Source: Prorocentrum cordatum | Taxonomy: Eukaryota; Sar; Dinophyceae; Prorocentrales; Prorocentraceae | Direction of reading: 5' to 3' | Assembly: GCA_963575745.1 (NCBI GenBank) | Contig: CAUYUJ010020282.1 | Coordinates: 583,381-647,380 of the forward strand | DNA: 64,000 nt | In this document: positions 33,975 through 44,985 of the stretch, piece by piece | Layout: each line of letters opens with the position of its first letter | Position numbering within the stretch: position 1 is the stretch's first letter | Notes under the pieces: model-generated | Database searches by the model: none | Seen by the model: the letters and a program-made list of their open reading frames with translations, nothing else | What the model was told of the DNA's origin: nothing | Translations under genes and position numbers: made by a program

Positions 33975-34327
33975 CATCATCATCATCATCGTCATCATCA
34001 TCATCACCAGATTCCTCCGTTTCTCTTCATGCTTATCAAACTCCTCACCCGTAGTCCTGTTTCCTTGTCCTTTGCGCCTGCATGGAAAGAGACCCATTGT
34101 GTCTGAAGAGCAGCATGTGAAGAGGCTCCTGGCGCGGCAGCCGAGTTTACGAAAAGCAGCAGCCGTCGTCCGCTCCTCCTCCTCCTCCTCCTCCTCCTCC
34201 GCCTTCCGTTTTCTCTCTCTCTCTCTCTCTCTCTCTTCCTCCTCCAAACTTCCTTTTCCCCCTCCATCCTCCTTCTCGTTCCTTCTCCTCCTCCTCCTCC
34301 TCCTCCTCCTCCTCCTCCTCCGCCCCA
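33975..34327. repeat. CAT and CTC microsatellites before LINE-C
   Basis: CAT triplets (33975-34008), CTC triplets (34167-34200), a CT dinucleotide run (34212-34235) and a second CTC run (34285-34321) ending CTCCGCCCCA (to 34327). The last 19 nt (34309-34327) recur at 41137-41155. Confidence 0.9.
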
Positions 34328-34572
34328 GGTTGCCACTTGGGCTCCGCGCCCCAGCTGGGGCGAGGCGCGGCCTTCCAAGTGGCCCCAGTCGCCGGCCGCC
34401 CATCACACGGGCGCTGGTGCATCTCATCATTCCCGCGCGCGAGCGATCGCGCTCCCCCGCCTGGCACAGGCGTGAGCGGCGGCGGCGCAGGGAGGCCCGG
34501 CTCCTCCTGTGCCTCGACGCTGCCAGGCGCCTCCTGCAGGGGCACCACGGCGAGAGTACCTTGCAGGGCAGC

Positions 34573-35751
34573 ATGGCGCCCAAGCCGCGGCGCGCCGAGC
34601 TTGCCAAGAAGTGGACGCGCAGGTTCTGCAAGCATCCCCGCACTGGGGAGGAGTGGTGGAATCGCTCCGATGCGCCCAGCTGCGGCCAATGTGGGCGCTC
34701 CAAGGGGGTGTGCTACAAGGCCGACTTCCAGCCCAAGGGAGCCTGCCCCTCGAAGTCGGCCAAGGCGGCGGCCGCTGGTGGCAGCAGCGCAGCACCGCCC
34801 TGGCTCACCTCCAAGCTGGAGAAGCTGCAGGCCGAGCTCGACAAGTCTCGCAAGGCCGAGGCCCAACTCAGGGCCGCCCAGCAGAAGCGGGACCAGGAGG
34901 AGTCCATGCAGGTCGACGGTGGCGCGATGCCAGCGGACGACGGCAGGCTCCGCAACACCATCAAGGACCTGGACAAGCAGCTGGCCCAAGTTGCTCAGTG
35001 GGAGGGCCCTCACTGGGACACGCTGCGAACCAAGCTCAGGGCTGATCGCGAGGAGTGCCATCAGAAGCTGCAGATGGCGAAGCCGCCGCTGCAGCGCATG
35101 TCGGCGCTCACGCAACGCATCAAGAAGCACGAGGACCTCATCGCCAAGCAGGAGGCCACTCTCGAGGAGCACGTGGCCGCCCTGGCCAAGATGGAGGAAA
35201 TGCGGCTTCATCACCAGCAGCTGCTGCAGGAGCAGAGGGCCGAGCTGGTCTCCCTCAACGCCGAGCCCCACGAGCTCACCAAGGCGCAAGTGGTGCCGCC
35301 TGCGGAGCCGGCCCTCCAGAGCCCGGTGCTGCCGCTCGTCGGCTACGATGTTGCCAAGCTTGGGGAGCTCTTGCACAGCCTGGGCATGGAGCAGGCGCAG
35401 GCTAGAGATCTGGGGCCCAAGCTGTTGGCCCGCATCTCGAAGTGCACCACCCAGCAGGTCCTCCCCCTGGGCCAGTTCGCGCTGCCCCCGGCAGGCGCTG
35501 CGAGCGGAGGTGCCGCCGCTGTCCCAGCCGCAGGAGGACCCCCAGAAGGCCAGCCTAGAGAGGGGGAGCCCGCACTTGGCTCCGCCAGGCCCTCGCTGGA
35601 CGCCCTCGAGGAGGCCCCGCTCCGGGACTTCCTCACCAGCGCATTGCCTGCTGGTGCGGAGCTGCCTTCTGATCTGCCTGGCATGCGAGCTGCTGCCAAG
35701 CGCCTCCAGCAGGCCGCTGCTGCCGCGCCGTGGGGGAGTGGCCCCTACTAA
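34573..35751 (+). CDS. LINE-C ORF1 protein, zinc motif and coiled coil
   Basis: ATG 34573 opens a 392-residue intact frame. The N-terminus is basic (MAPKPRRAELAKKWTRRF), followed by Cys residues of SCGQCGRSKGVC and a further Cys in KGACP (about residues 36-58), a plausible zinc-binding module. Residues about 75-240 form a coiled coil rich in Gln, Glu, Lys and Ala, with KPPLQRMSALTQRIKKHE matching LINE-B ORF1. The C-terminal third is Pro/Ala-rich with two leucine-rich helices. The upstream in-frame extension to 33931 runs through microsatellite and is not part of the gene. RNA binding and multimerisation are expected for a LINE ORF1 but not shown here. Confidence 0.8.
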   Translation: MAPKPRRAELAKKWTRRFCKHPRTGEEWWNRSDAPSCGQCGRSKGVCYKADFQPKGACPSKSAKAAAAGGSSAAPPWLTSKLEKLQAELDKSRKAEAQLRAAQQKRDQEESMQVDGGAMPADDGRLRNTIKDLDKQLAQVAQWEGPHWDTLRTKLRADREECHQKLQMAKPPLQRMSALTQRIKKHEDLIAKQEATLEEHVAALAKMEEMRLHHQQLLQEQRAELVSLNAEPHELTKAQVVPPAEPALQSPVLPLVGYDVAKLGELLHSLGMEQAQARDLGPKLLARISKCTTQQVLPLGQFALPPAGAASGGAAAVPAAGGPPEGQPREGEPALGSARPSLDALEEAPLRDFLTSALPAGAELPSDLPGMRAAAKRLQQAAAAAPWGSGPY

Positions 35752-36090
35752 GGCGGAGCTGCCTCCTCCTGTGCCAGTTATGCCAATGATGACGGTGATG
35801 ATGGTGGACACACCGACTCAGCAACGTGAGAGGGCTCTCCATGTTTTTGCCGTGCTGCCTTCGCGTATTCCGCAGAGGTCGCATGGCTCCAGCTGGCGTG
35901 TCTGGAGCGATGCCGCTGGAGGCGGGCGGCAACCCAGGGGCAGGCCTCGGACTGCACCACCTCGACGACCTCGGCTTCGACGGCTGGCTCAGATCACGCT
36001 GGCGGCGGTGTCCGGCCAGGTCACGCAGTTGGCCACGACGCAGCTGGACGCCATCTTCGAGGCGACCTGGGGGAGCAGGTAGGGGACCCA

Positions 36091-39000
36091 ATGCTGCCTT
36101 TCCCCGCCTTGGCCCCCCCTGCCCGGGAGGCTCAGGAGGGCATCCTCTCAGATCATTGCGACGACATCGTCGACAGGCCGAGTCCGGGGCCATGGCCGAG
36201 AATTGCGGCCACGTTGGGAGGACACTCTGTCGAGCGGCCTAAGGGCTTGCTGGTCACGGCCGACGGCGACAATTTTGGCCCTGCCAAGGCTTTCTTGCAG
36301 CAGGCGAGCCCCCTGGTCAAGGCGGTGGCGGTTCAGGAGCATCACGTCTTGAAGTGCAACCTCCCGGGGGCCGAGCGGGACCTCAAGGATCTCGGCTACC
36401 ACGGCATCATGGCCCCTGCGAGCCCTACCACCAGCGGAGGCAGCACAGGCGGCGTAGCCGTGCTAGCGCCGTCGCACGTGGCCATCAGCACGCCGCCTCC
36501 ACCGCCCGAGGGATGGCCAGAGGGCCTGCTGGGGGTCGTCGCCGAGGCCCGCACTGTGGCAGCCCATGCGCATTGGGGGCCCCCTGGAGGCCTGGTCTTG
36601 CGGTCGGTCTACCTCCACACGGGCGTCGGCATGGACAAGCAGAACACTGATCTCATCCTCTGCCTGGCCCGGTACCTGGTGGTTGTGATGGCGGCGGGAC
36701 TCGACTGGGTTGTCATGGGCGACTGGAACATGACCCCTGCCGAGCTTGATCAGCGCTGGATCAACACGCTGGGCGGGGCGTTGGCAGCCACCGAGGCGCC
36801 CACCTGCAGGAAGACCCTGCCTGGGCGCGTCATCGACTACGCGGTCGTCAGTACCAACCTCCTCAGTCGCATCGACAGGCCTTGGATCGACGAGGCGTCG
36901 GCGCTGCCCGTGCACACCCCTGTGGCATTGCCGCTCCTGGCGGAAGACAGGGTTCTCTGGCAGAGGGTACCTGCGGAGCCTGCGCCCCTCCCTGAGCTCC
37001 GCCCTGGTTGCAGTCGGCCGCCGCTGCATTGGCACGACGTCCAGTGCGCTATCTTGCAGGCTCGCGACGATGAGGCGCTGCAGTGCTGCTGGGATCTCGT
37101 CCTCGAGCGCCTGGAGGCCGAGCTGCTCGATCGCTGGGACCTGGTCGACGGGCCCACTCGTTGCTGGTACGAGGTCCGAGCGGGCCCCACCAGTACGAAG
37201 TGGGTGCAGGTTAAGTGGCAGCCTCCCCACAAACGCCTCCGGCCCACGCCGCAGCTCCTGGCCTGGACCTCGGTCGCCCGCTGGGCCAAGCATCTGCTTC
37301 GAGCCCGTGCCCACCTCGCCAAGTTGGTGGCCATGGTGGCGGCAGACCCTGGACCGCGGCTGGCCAAGAATCTGGAGGCGCTCGACGCCTTCTTCCAGCG
37401 CGTCGCCACGGCGGCTCACGTCTGGCAGGCGGTGCCGCGCGAGGTGGACCAGCTCTTCGCCTTGGGCCCCAGTCTGCTATGCCTCGCAGGCTTCGAGGAC
37501 AAAATGATGGACCTCGTCGCCACCTTCAAGGACCTCAGCGCTAAGCACACCAATGCCGTCAGCCAGCGCTGGCGCACCTGGGTGGATGCGCCCTTTCGGT
37601 CTGGGGCCAGCGGTGCGCATCGAGCGACGCGACTTCAGGAGCGGCTGGAGATATTCGCGCCGACCAAATCGGCGCAGCCTCACGAGTTAGCAGACGCCGA
37701 GATGGACCAGTGGGAGAAGATTTGGGGCTCGCACGCGGCCAGTTGGTTGGCCCTGCCCGGGGACGCGGCCTCCTGGGAGGCCTTGCCGCCCATCTCAGGC
37801 GAGGATGTGCGCGAGGCCATCCTCGCGTTCCCCTAGCGCACGGCTACTGGTCATACACGCTTGCCTCCTCGGGCATTGTGGTTCTTGTCTGTCGAGGCGT
37901 TCCAATGCATGGCGCTGCTCTTCATGCGACGCGAGGACCTTCTGTGCTGGCCATCGGACCGCATCATCAACGCAATGGTCCGCATCCCGAAGGCTGATGG
38001 GGGCACGCGCCTCATCGCACTGGTCTCGACCCTGGTCCGCGTCCGGGCCCGCGCACGCAGGCCCTTGGCCCGCGACTGGGTCAAGAAGCACCCTCGCCCG
38101 TGCATCTATGGTTTGAGGAAGGGCTTCTCCTCGGCCGACTCGGCCTACAGCCACAACATTGATGCCGAGATTGCCCACCTCCTGGGGCTCTCCAGCGTCA
38201 CCGTGATCCTGGACATGTTCAAGGCCTTTTGACAGCGTGTTGCTGGCGCCTCTACTTCAGGAGGCGCGCCGCCTGCACTTCCCGCTCAGGCTGGTCTGGC
38301 AGCTGATTGGCTACTTCAGGCAGCCGCGCGTCATTCGGGCCTACGGCAGCTGGGGCAGGCAGGTCGTCACCACCCAGAGCATACTGGCCGGTTGCACCCA
38401 CAGTTCGGCGCTGCTCACGGTCCTGCTCTTCCGTGCCATCACGCGCCTCCAGCTGATCTCGGATGCCATAGTCCCCCGTGGGCTCATGTATGACCTTACT
38501 TTGCAGTGGATTGGCGAGGCCATCGGCGCGGGCACCTTGGTTCTCCATCAGGCGGTGGTGCAGTTCGTGAAGGATGTCGAGCCCCTTGGCATGGAGATCA
38601 AACCTACCAAGCCGGGCTGGCTGGCCACCGCGGCATCCGCCCAGCGCGCCTTTACGCCATTAGCGCGAAAGCTCATGCTCTCGCAGCTCAGCAGCGCCCG
38701 CAACCTCGGACACGACACCCCCGGCCGACGAGTCATCCGCACGGTGGCCAAGCGTCGCCTCTTGGCGTTGGGTGCACGTGGCCATCGCACTAGTGCCCTG
38801 CATCGTGCAGCAGGGGCCCGCATCCAGACGCTTTGGGGGACTGGGCTGTTCCCAGCGGCGGCCCATGGCGCAGCAGTTTCGGGCACCCCGGACGATCACT
38901 TGGGGCGGCTCCGACACACGGCGGCCTTGCTCTGCAGTGGCAAAGGCGGGGTTGGAGCTGACTCCATAACGCCCCACCTCGCCACGCAGCGCGACCAGTA

Positions 39001-40963
39001 CTTTGACCCGATTTTCGACACGACGATCGCCCCTGTCTTCAAGTACTGCGCCTTCATCTGGGACGCCAGGCTGCCCCTGGCGCAGTTGCAGCGTGCCTGG
39101 TGCGCCCTCGAGGCAACGTGGCTCCTGGAGAAGCCCACCTGGAAGGGCGTGCGGGGCCCCCTGGCGGCAGCGTGGATGAGCCTCCTCCGCATTGGGTGGA
39201 CCATGCACTCGAGCCTCATCCTGGTCACCGACCAGGGCGCCATCATCTCCCTCTTGCGCACGGCGCCGAAGGACGTGCGCCACCTGCTGCGGGAAGGCAT
39301 CCGCAGATGGCAGGGCAGGCAGATTCTCCGCCACCATGCCGATTTGGTGCCTGGCCAGGCCGAGCTCTGGCATCGAGCCATGCGCCGGGTGCTGGCGCCG
39401 CCCAGGGCCGCGGTCAAAGGGGCGCACGCGGGCAATCTGCGCAAGCTCTGGGCAGGAGCCTCCTGGGACATAGCCAAACGCCACCAGCATCATTACGCGG
39501 CTTCTCCCATGTGCCCCCACTGCCCACAGCAGATCTGCACTCGAGGCCATCAGTTCTACGAGCGCCAGCACACGCTGCAGCACCACAGCGACGACTCCAT
39601 GGAGCCGCTTTCAGAGGAGCTGGAGCGCGTCAGGGAGAGGCTCGCCACGACGTGCCACCTCGGCTGCGCGGACGCCAGCTACGACCGGTTTGACTTGGTG
39701 GTCGGGCTGCCGCTGATGCCGCCCATGCCGCCCGCCCCAGTGGCCACTGCCGAGGTCCACTTCTGGGGCGACTGGGCCTCGACGACTCGCTGTAACCACG
39801 CGGTCGCTTACACCGACGGTTCTGGCTACGACACGGAGTGGCCCGAGCTCTGCCGTTGTGGCTGGGCGGTCGTGCAGATGGGCCCTGACAACATGCCCGT
39901 CCGTGCCATTTACGGCGTGCCGGCGGGGCCGAGGCAAGTTGTTGGCCGCGCAGAGAGAACTGCTATGCTGATGGCCCTCAGGCATCTCCCTTGGCTCTCC
40001 CACATCGTCTCTGACTTGGAGTCGCTGGTCAATGAGGGCAATGCGTGGGACGACAGCCTGGCCAGCTCGTCCAACCAGTGCGCTGACATCTGGCGGGCGG
40101 ATTTCGCTGCAGCAGGGCCCTGTCCACCGGGCTTCTCCTGGTGCCCTGCCCATCGCGATATCCAGCACTTCTTGGACGACAGGGCCGCCGCCGACTTCTA
40201 CGGCAATGCGTGGGCAGATTTCTTTGCAAAGGTCGGAGCTCGTGAACACGTACTTCCAAGAGCTGTGCATGATGCATTCGCGGCCAGGCTCTCGGATGCT
40301 CGCCTCGAGGGTAAATTGTTTGCCTGGCTCATGAACAGGCTGGGTGAGCAGCAGGAGGAGCTCGACGCGCTGGTAAAGAAGACCAGGCGCCCCGCAGCGC
40401 CCGCGGCACCAGCACAGGTGGCGCCAGGGCGCCATCGCCTCCGCCCTGTCTTTGGGGGCTTCTGGCGCTGCGCCTTCTGCGCAGCCACTGCTAGCACTGA
40501 CGAGGCCAAGCAGCGTCTCGAGCGCGCGGTCTGCGCGCCCTCCCCGCTGCAGAAGCTTATGGCTGCTGCCTCTGCCGGCTCCTCCTCATCCTCCTCCCTC
40601 CCATCGGCTCGGGAAGAGGCCATCGCGATAGCCCTCGCTGCGGCCCATCGTTATTTGAATTCTTTTTCTGACGGGGCCACTGACGCTCGGGCGTCTAGTG
40701 ATTCGGGGCTCGGGTCTGCACCGTCGCGGGAGGACCCTTCGGCTACTACATCTGCTAGTAGCGCATCGTGTCCAGCGGCTCTTGTCTCTGGTAGGCCAGA
40801 GGCTCCAGAGGTAGGAGGGGCTGGTGTTTCAGGCGCTGGGGATTTTACCATTCTTCGGGGACACCATTTGGTCTCTCAGGGACTCTTCGTGTTTTGTTTA
40901 AACTGCGGGGGGCAGTTCCTCAACCCGGCAATCCCCGACCCTGCTTGCCCATTGCAAAGGTAG
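36091..40963 (+). pseudogene. LINE-C ORF2: EN-RT-RNase H (one stop, one frameshift, damaged motif C)
   Basis: Starts at ATG 36091. Endonuclease: AVAVQEHHV (about 36325), VVMGDWNM (36715), GRVIDYAVVS (36825). TAG at 37834-37836 interrupts, then the same frame resumes with RIPKADGGTRLIALVS and reaches motif A LDMFKAF at 38210, where a T4 run (38227-38230) shifts the frame; with three T it would read FDSVLLAPLL. Motif B region ILAGCTHSSALLTVLLF at 38380. Motif C reads LMYDLTLQW (38484) in place of xxDDLTLQW, so one catalytic Asp is lost. A His/Cys cluster CPHCPQQ follows at 39510; RNase H keeps YTDGSG, SDLESL, WCPAH and NAWADFFAK. C-terminal zinc motifs are CAFC and FCLNCGG. About 1,620 residues if uninterrupted. 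Confidence 0.85.
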
Positions 40964-41136
40964 GCGTGGAATTACTCAGGGAAGAACCACGGCCCTTAAT
41001 AACCTTATGGCCAAACGTCACCCGCGAACGGGAGCCCCCCTAAGCGGTGACACCCAACGCGGCTAAAGGGTTGCCGCGTTTTCCGTCTTTACTCGTGGCT
41101 CCCTCGTTTCTTCGGCGGAGTTCATTGGGCTTGCGT

Positions 41137-41300
41137 CTCCTCCTCCTCCGCCCCAACCGCATCCTTTTCCTCCCCCTCCTCATGCTCTCCTCCTCCTCCT
41201 CCTTCTCCTCTTCCTCCTCCCCCTCCTCCTCATGCTCTCGTCCTCCCCTCATCCCCCTCCTGCTCCTCCTCCTCCTTCTCCTTTATCCCCCTCCTCTCTC
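41137..41300 (+). repeat. CTC-rich tract, right side of LINE-C
   Basis: Begins with the right copy of the 19-nt direct repeat (41137-41155) and continues as CTC/CCT triplets to about 41300. It matches the CTC tract on the left of LINE-C, consistent with insertion into a microsatellite. Confidence 0.85.
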
Positions 41301-41503
41301 CCGCTGCCGTCCGCGCCCCCCCCCGCAGCGCCAGGATGCTCGCCCTGGACAAGGCGGAGGGCAAGCGGCGGGTCGAGGGGGCGACCGCCGGCCGGCGGGC
41401 GGGTCGCTGGCACGGCCCCGGGAGAGGTGGGAGGAGCGGGGCGGAGATGAGGGGCGCGGAGGCAGGGCGGGCGGCGGGGTGGCGCCTCCCCTCGTCAGCC
41501 GAC
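41301..41503. other. GC-rich intergenic segment
   Basis: GGCGGG- and GGAGGCGG-type words, no gene recognised. Confidence 0.5.
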
Positions 41504-41610
41504 GTGGTGCAGTCTATGTGGTGCACTTGACTACCCTGCACCGCGCTTGACCACCTCCACTGCTCGCGCCAACACCCCACCCACCCACCCGCAACTTGGT
41601 TTGCAAAATC
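41504..41610 (+). repeat. 14-bp GTGGTGCA repeat and associated 100-bp block, copy 1
   Basis: Two 14-bp units (41504-41531) are followed by CCACTGCTCGCGCCAACAC and CACCCACCCGCAACTTGGTT (about 41557-41602). The same order, 14-bp units then the CCACTGCTCGCGC block, occurs at 42909-43062. Confidence 0.7.
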
Positions 41611-41642
41611 TCTTAAGCCCGTGACGGTGGGTACCAAATGGC

Positions 41643-42044
41643 ACTTGGCAACGACACCGACGCCGACGACGACAGCGACGTCGACGACGACGCCGACGAC
41701 GAAGACGACGACTACGACGACGACACCGACGACGACGACGACGCCGACGACGACGACGACGACGATGACGCCGACGACGACGACGACGATGACACCGACG
41801 ACGACGTCGACGACGCCGACGACGACGACGGCGGCGGCGACGACGCCGACATCGACGACGACGGAGACGACGCCGACGCCGACGACGACGACGACGACGA
41901 AGGCGACGACGACGAAGGAGGCGGGAGGACGACGACGGCGACAACAACGACAACGACGAGGGAGGAAGGAGGGGGGTGACGACGCGAACGACGAAGGAGG
42001 GAGGACGGCGACGCCGACGACGACAACGACGAGGGAGGAGGGAA

Positions 42045-42084
<40 letters not shown>

Positions 42085-42315
42085 ACGACGGCGACGAAAT
42101 AGGAGGGACGACGACGAGACGCCGACGACGGACGACGACGACGACGAGGGAGGAGGAGGAAGGACGACCACGGCGACAACGACGACGGAAACGACCACGA
42201 CGCCAAAGAGGACGACGACGACGAACACGAGGAAAGACAGAGAACGACGTACGACGACGACGACGACGACGACGCGGGAGGAGGGAGGAGGAGGACGGCG
42301 ACGACGACGACGACG
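41643..42315 (+). repeat. (GAC)n array with GAG/GGA interruptions
   Basis: About 670 bp of GAC triplets, with AGGGAGGA and GGAGG patches. Frames read poly-Asp, poly-Thr or poly-Arg on the + strand and poly-Val or poly-Ser/Arg on the - strand; none is a gene. Confidence 0.95.
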
Positions 42316-42329
42316 ACGCAAGAGCGCGC

Positions 42330-42735
42330 GCGCACGCTTTTGTTGAAAATCCGTGTTGCGAAACCTTGTGTTTTTGTAGGTTTTTTGGTCGCGATTTTGA
42401 AATCCTTCCGAAACCGATGGGTTTTGAAGGATTTCGGAATACGTGCGCGACGACGCGCGCGTCTGCATTTCGTCCCGTTTTTTTGCAGAGGATTCTCGCG
42501 ACGGCACACGCGCAAGGGCGTTCGACAGATTTCGACATGCGCGCGCGGGAAGCCCGTTTGGTAGCATGTTGTGAAAATCCTGAAAAACTTATGGTTCTCT
42601 TAAGATGTCGCAAGAGCTCGCGCGTAAGCTTGTTTAGCAAATCAGTGTTGCGAAACCCAGTGTTTTTGCATGTTTTTTGGGAACTCGATTGCGAAACCCT
42701 TCCGTCACCGATGGTTTTTGAAGGATTGTTGTTTT
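42330..42735 (+). repeat. Dispersed ~280-bp repeat, two overlapping copies
   Basis: A block with GTGTTGCGAAAC, GTGTTTTTG, GTTTTTTGG, CTTCCG-AACCGATGG and TTTTTGAAGGATT appears at about 42350-42435 and again at 42645-42735. Between them lies ATTTCGACATGCGCGCGCGG, which recurs at 43618. Function unknown. Confidence 0.7.
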
Positions 42736-42908
42736 CCACTAGGGAACCTCAGGGGGACCGACCCCGGCCCCCCGGGGGATATTGTAAATTCATATGTAGA
42801 ATGGGCATGTGGTCAGAATCGTATATGATCTGCATACCCGAAAAGGGGTACGGATAACTCCGGGGGGGGGGTAGAGTCTATTCCCTTTTCAGAAAAGAGA
42901 ATTAAGGC
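42736..42908. other. Short unique segment
   Basis: No feature recognised; includes a run of nine G near 42861. Confidence 0.4.
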
Positions 42909-43062
42909 GTGGCGCAGTCTATGTGGTGCAGTCTGTGCGGTGCCACGTTTGTGGTGCAAGCTGGGTGGCGCAAGCTGTGTGGTGCAATGAGTTCCTGTTT
43001 GCAATGAGTTGTCAATTCCACTGCTCGCGCAACCACGCCACCAACCCACCCGCAATTTCGTT
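42909..43062 (+). repeat. 14-bp GTGGYGCA tandem repeat (six units) plus 100-bp block
   Basis: Six consecutive 14-bp units at 42909-42992, consensus GTGGTGCAGTCTGT with substitutions, are followed by TTCCACTGCTCGCGCAACCA and CACCCGCAATTTCGTTTG. The layout repeats that at 41504-41610. Confidence 0.85.
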
Positions 43063-43284
43063 TGAAACCCGATGTGGCGGCGATTGCGATGAGTGTGCGG
43101 CGTTGGCTGGTGCATTTTTGCGGCCGCGCTAGCCCGCGCATGCTCGCGCCTGAAGCGGCCAGCTAATTTGGCGCGGCCGACGCGGCCGCGGTGGCGCTGA
43201 CCGCTGGGCTCTTCCCAGCGGGCACTCAAGTGCGAGTCGGCGTCTTGGGCGCACGCGGTATCATGGCAACGTCGACAACGGTAG
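43063..43284. other. Intergenic sequence, no gene recognised
   Basis: GC-rich unique sequence between two repeats; GCGCGGCCGACGCGGCCGCG near 43170 is locally palindromic. Confidence 0.4.
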
Positions 43285-43355
43285 CCGTGATGATGATGAT
43301 GATGATGGTGATGATGGTGGTGATGATGATGACGATGACGATGATGATGACGATG

Positions 43356-43388
<33 letters not shown>

Positions 43389-43400
43389 GCAGCGATGCTA
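43285..43400 (+). repeat. (GAT)n array
   Basis: GAT/ATG triplets on the + strand with ACG and GTG interruptions, followed by irregular GACGAC triplets to 43465. This is the reverse orientation of the CAT arrays at 25.2 and 32.0 kb. Confidence 0.9.
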
Positions 43401-43609
43401 GTGACGACGGTGACAACGACGACGGCAAGGCCAGTGACGGTGCCGATGCGGATAACGCCGACGACGATGAGGGCATCCTCGCGTCGGTTGTGAATGTTTT
43501 GGAGGTTGCTCGACATGCGCGCGCGGCCGACGTGCGAGAGTGGCCCGCATGGTATTATTTGGGACGGATCGTACCTCCTCCCCCCCGCTCAGCACGCGCG
43601 CGAAAGGCG

Positions 43610-43850
43610 CTCGAATAATTTCGACATGCGGCGCAGGACGCCCACTTGGCAGAGTGTGATGCAAATTTTGGAGCGCGAGCAAAACCGTGTGTGTTTATAT
43701 GTTTGCGGGACAACCGATTTAGAAGCCCATACGAAACTCAAGGTTTTTGAAGAATTCCGGCATGCGCGCGCGACGACGCGCGCGTGTACACTTCGCCCCG
43801 TATGGTGCAGAAGGTGTTTTGGAACCTGATGTTTTTTGTCAACGAGAGCG
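43610..43850 (+). repeat. Dispersed repeat, third copy
   Basis: ATTTCGACATGCG, GGACGCCCACTTGGCAG, TTTTTGAAGAATTCCGGCAT and the block GCGCGCGACGACGCGCGCGT followed by a CTTCGCCCCGT word match the elements at 42415-42600 in the same orientation. Confidence 0.65.
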
Positions 43851-44029
43851 TGTGCTAGATTTTCCCAGAGGATGACGGGGGGGATACTGGCCTGCTTGGG
43901 AATGTACGAATTCAGATTTCGCATGGACTGTGAGGCAGAATCACATGTACATTGTAATCAGCGAAGGTGTCCCGTTAATTCCGAGGGGTAGATCCTATCA
44001 CTTTTCTGGAACGGAGAATAGATGTGGTG

Positions 44030-44080
44030 CAATATGTGCGGTGTTGTGGTGCGATATGTGCGGTGCTATCTGTGTGTATC
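44030..44080 (+). repeat. 14-bp GTGGTGCA repeat, copy 3
   Basis: ATGTGGTGCAATATGTGCGG and GTGGTGCGATATGTGCGG follow each other, the same unit family as 42909-42992 with an 8-nt insertion. Confidence 0.65.
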
Positions 44081-44985
44081 TGCGAGAGCGAGACTGCAGT
44101 GTTCGGGACGTATCGAAACAATGTCGGGCCACGCACGTCGCACACCTGCGTAACATAGAACGGGGGACAGAAGTGGAGGAGGAGGAGCAGCAGGAGGAAG
44201 AGGGGGAGGGTGGAACAAGGAGGATGGACAAGGATGGGAAAGACATCTTCTTCACGCTTCGCGTATCCGCACCAGTGCAAGGGTTCAGTGGGGTCTCGCT
44301 ACGCTGCCGACCTCCACGGTGCAAGGACTTCGGTATGTGTTGCTTTGTGCGCCCGTCGGTTGTTTTCTCTTGCAAGCACTTCGCTTCCGACATGTGCCAC
44401 TGTTTTACAAACAAGATGTACTGCTGTTTGCAGTCCTATCTGTGACGAGGTTGCCCCTCTTCACCCCTGCGCTGACGCGATGCAGTTGTGTCGCCACGGC
44501 ACGGACGTCCTCGGGGTGTGCCTGTCGGTCCTGCTCGGCTCTGACGGTGCCTTTTGCCGATTCACACCGAGTGATGATCTCTGCGTGTTTATGATCGCGC
44601 CGCGGCGCCATTTTGGCTGCGCTTACTTGCTGGTCGCCACCGGGATCTCCACGCCACCGGGTTGGGAATTTCGTTTCTGGTTCTTCTTCTGAGTGGCTGC
44701 CCGCGCGTTCGCTTCGCTTGCCTGTCTTTTCTTGCTGCCTAGTCGCGGGCCGACTAGTGTTCGGACGGCTTTCGACCTGCTTCGCAAACCCGCTGACCCA
44801 AAAAAATTTCCGCACCAGCCCATTCAGAGACCTTGCCCCTGAGAGTTGACGGGAAAAGAGGCGAAGAGGCACATATACTGAAACAGAGTGGGCAACCATG
44901 GAGACCAGAGAGATCTCTGGGAGCAAAGGGGGGTGCCTTGGAGGGCCTCTTCGGGTCATCCGTCGGGCCCGCGCGAGGGCGACGG
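44081..44985. other. Intergenic sequence, no gene recognised
   Basis: Unique sequence of balanced composition. Frames up to 184 codons overlap on both strands with no domain. CCATTTTGGCT at 44608-44618 matches 11 nt of the spliced leader, which is too short to call. Confidence 0.5.

Larger units (their letters stand above)
34328..41136 (+). mobile_element. LINE-C: LINE related to LINE-B
   Basis: About 6.8 kb with ORF1 (34573-35751), a 339-nt spacer, ORF2 (36091-40963, damaged) and about 170 nt of 3' UTR. The boundaries are set by a 19-nt direct repeat, CTCCTCCTCCTCCGCCCCA, at 34309-34327 and 41137-41155; because most of it is CTC microsatellite, only its CGCCCCA end is informative, so the ends are probable rather than certain. 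No spliced leader is seen at the 5' end. Gene order, ORF1 similarity and the terminal zinc motif group it with LINE-B. Confidence 0.75.

Noticed and set aside
34337-36082. A 581-codon frame overlapping LINE-C ORF1
   Set aside because: It is an out-of-frame reading of the ORF1 coding sequence, Arg/Ser/Pro-rich, with no domain.
44608-44618. CCATTTTGGCT as another spliced-leader relict
   Set aside because: Only 11 nt match and the flanking bases do not fit the leader. No retrocopy structure is visible around it.
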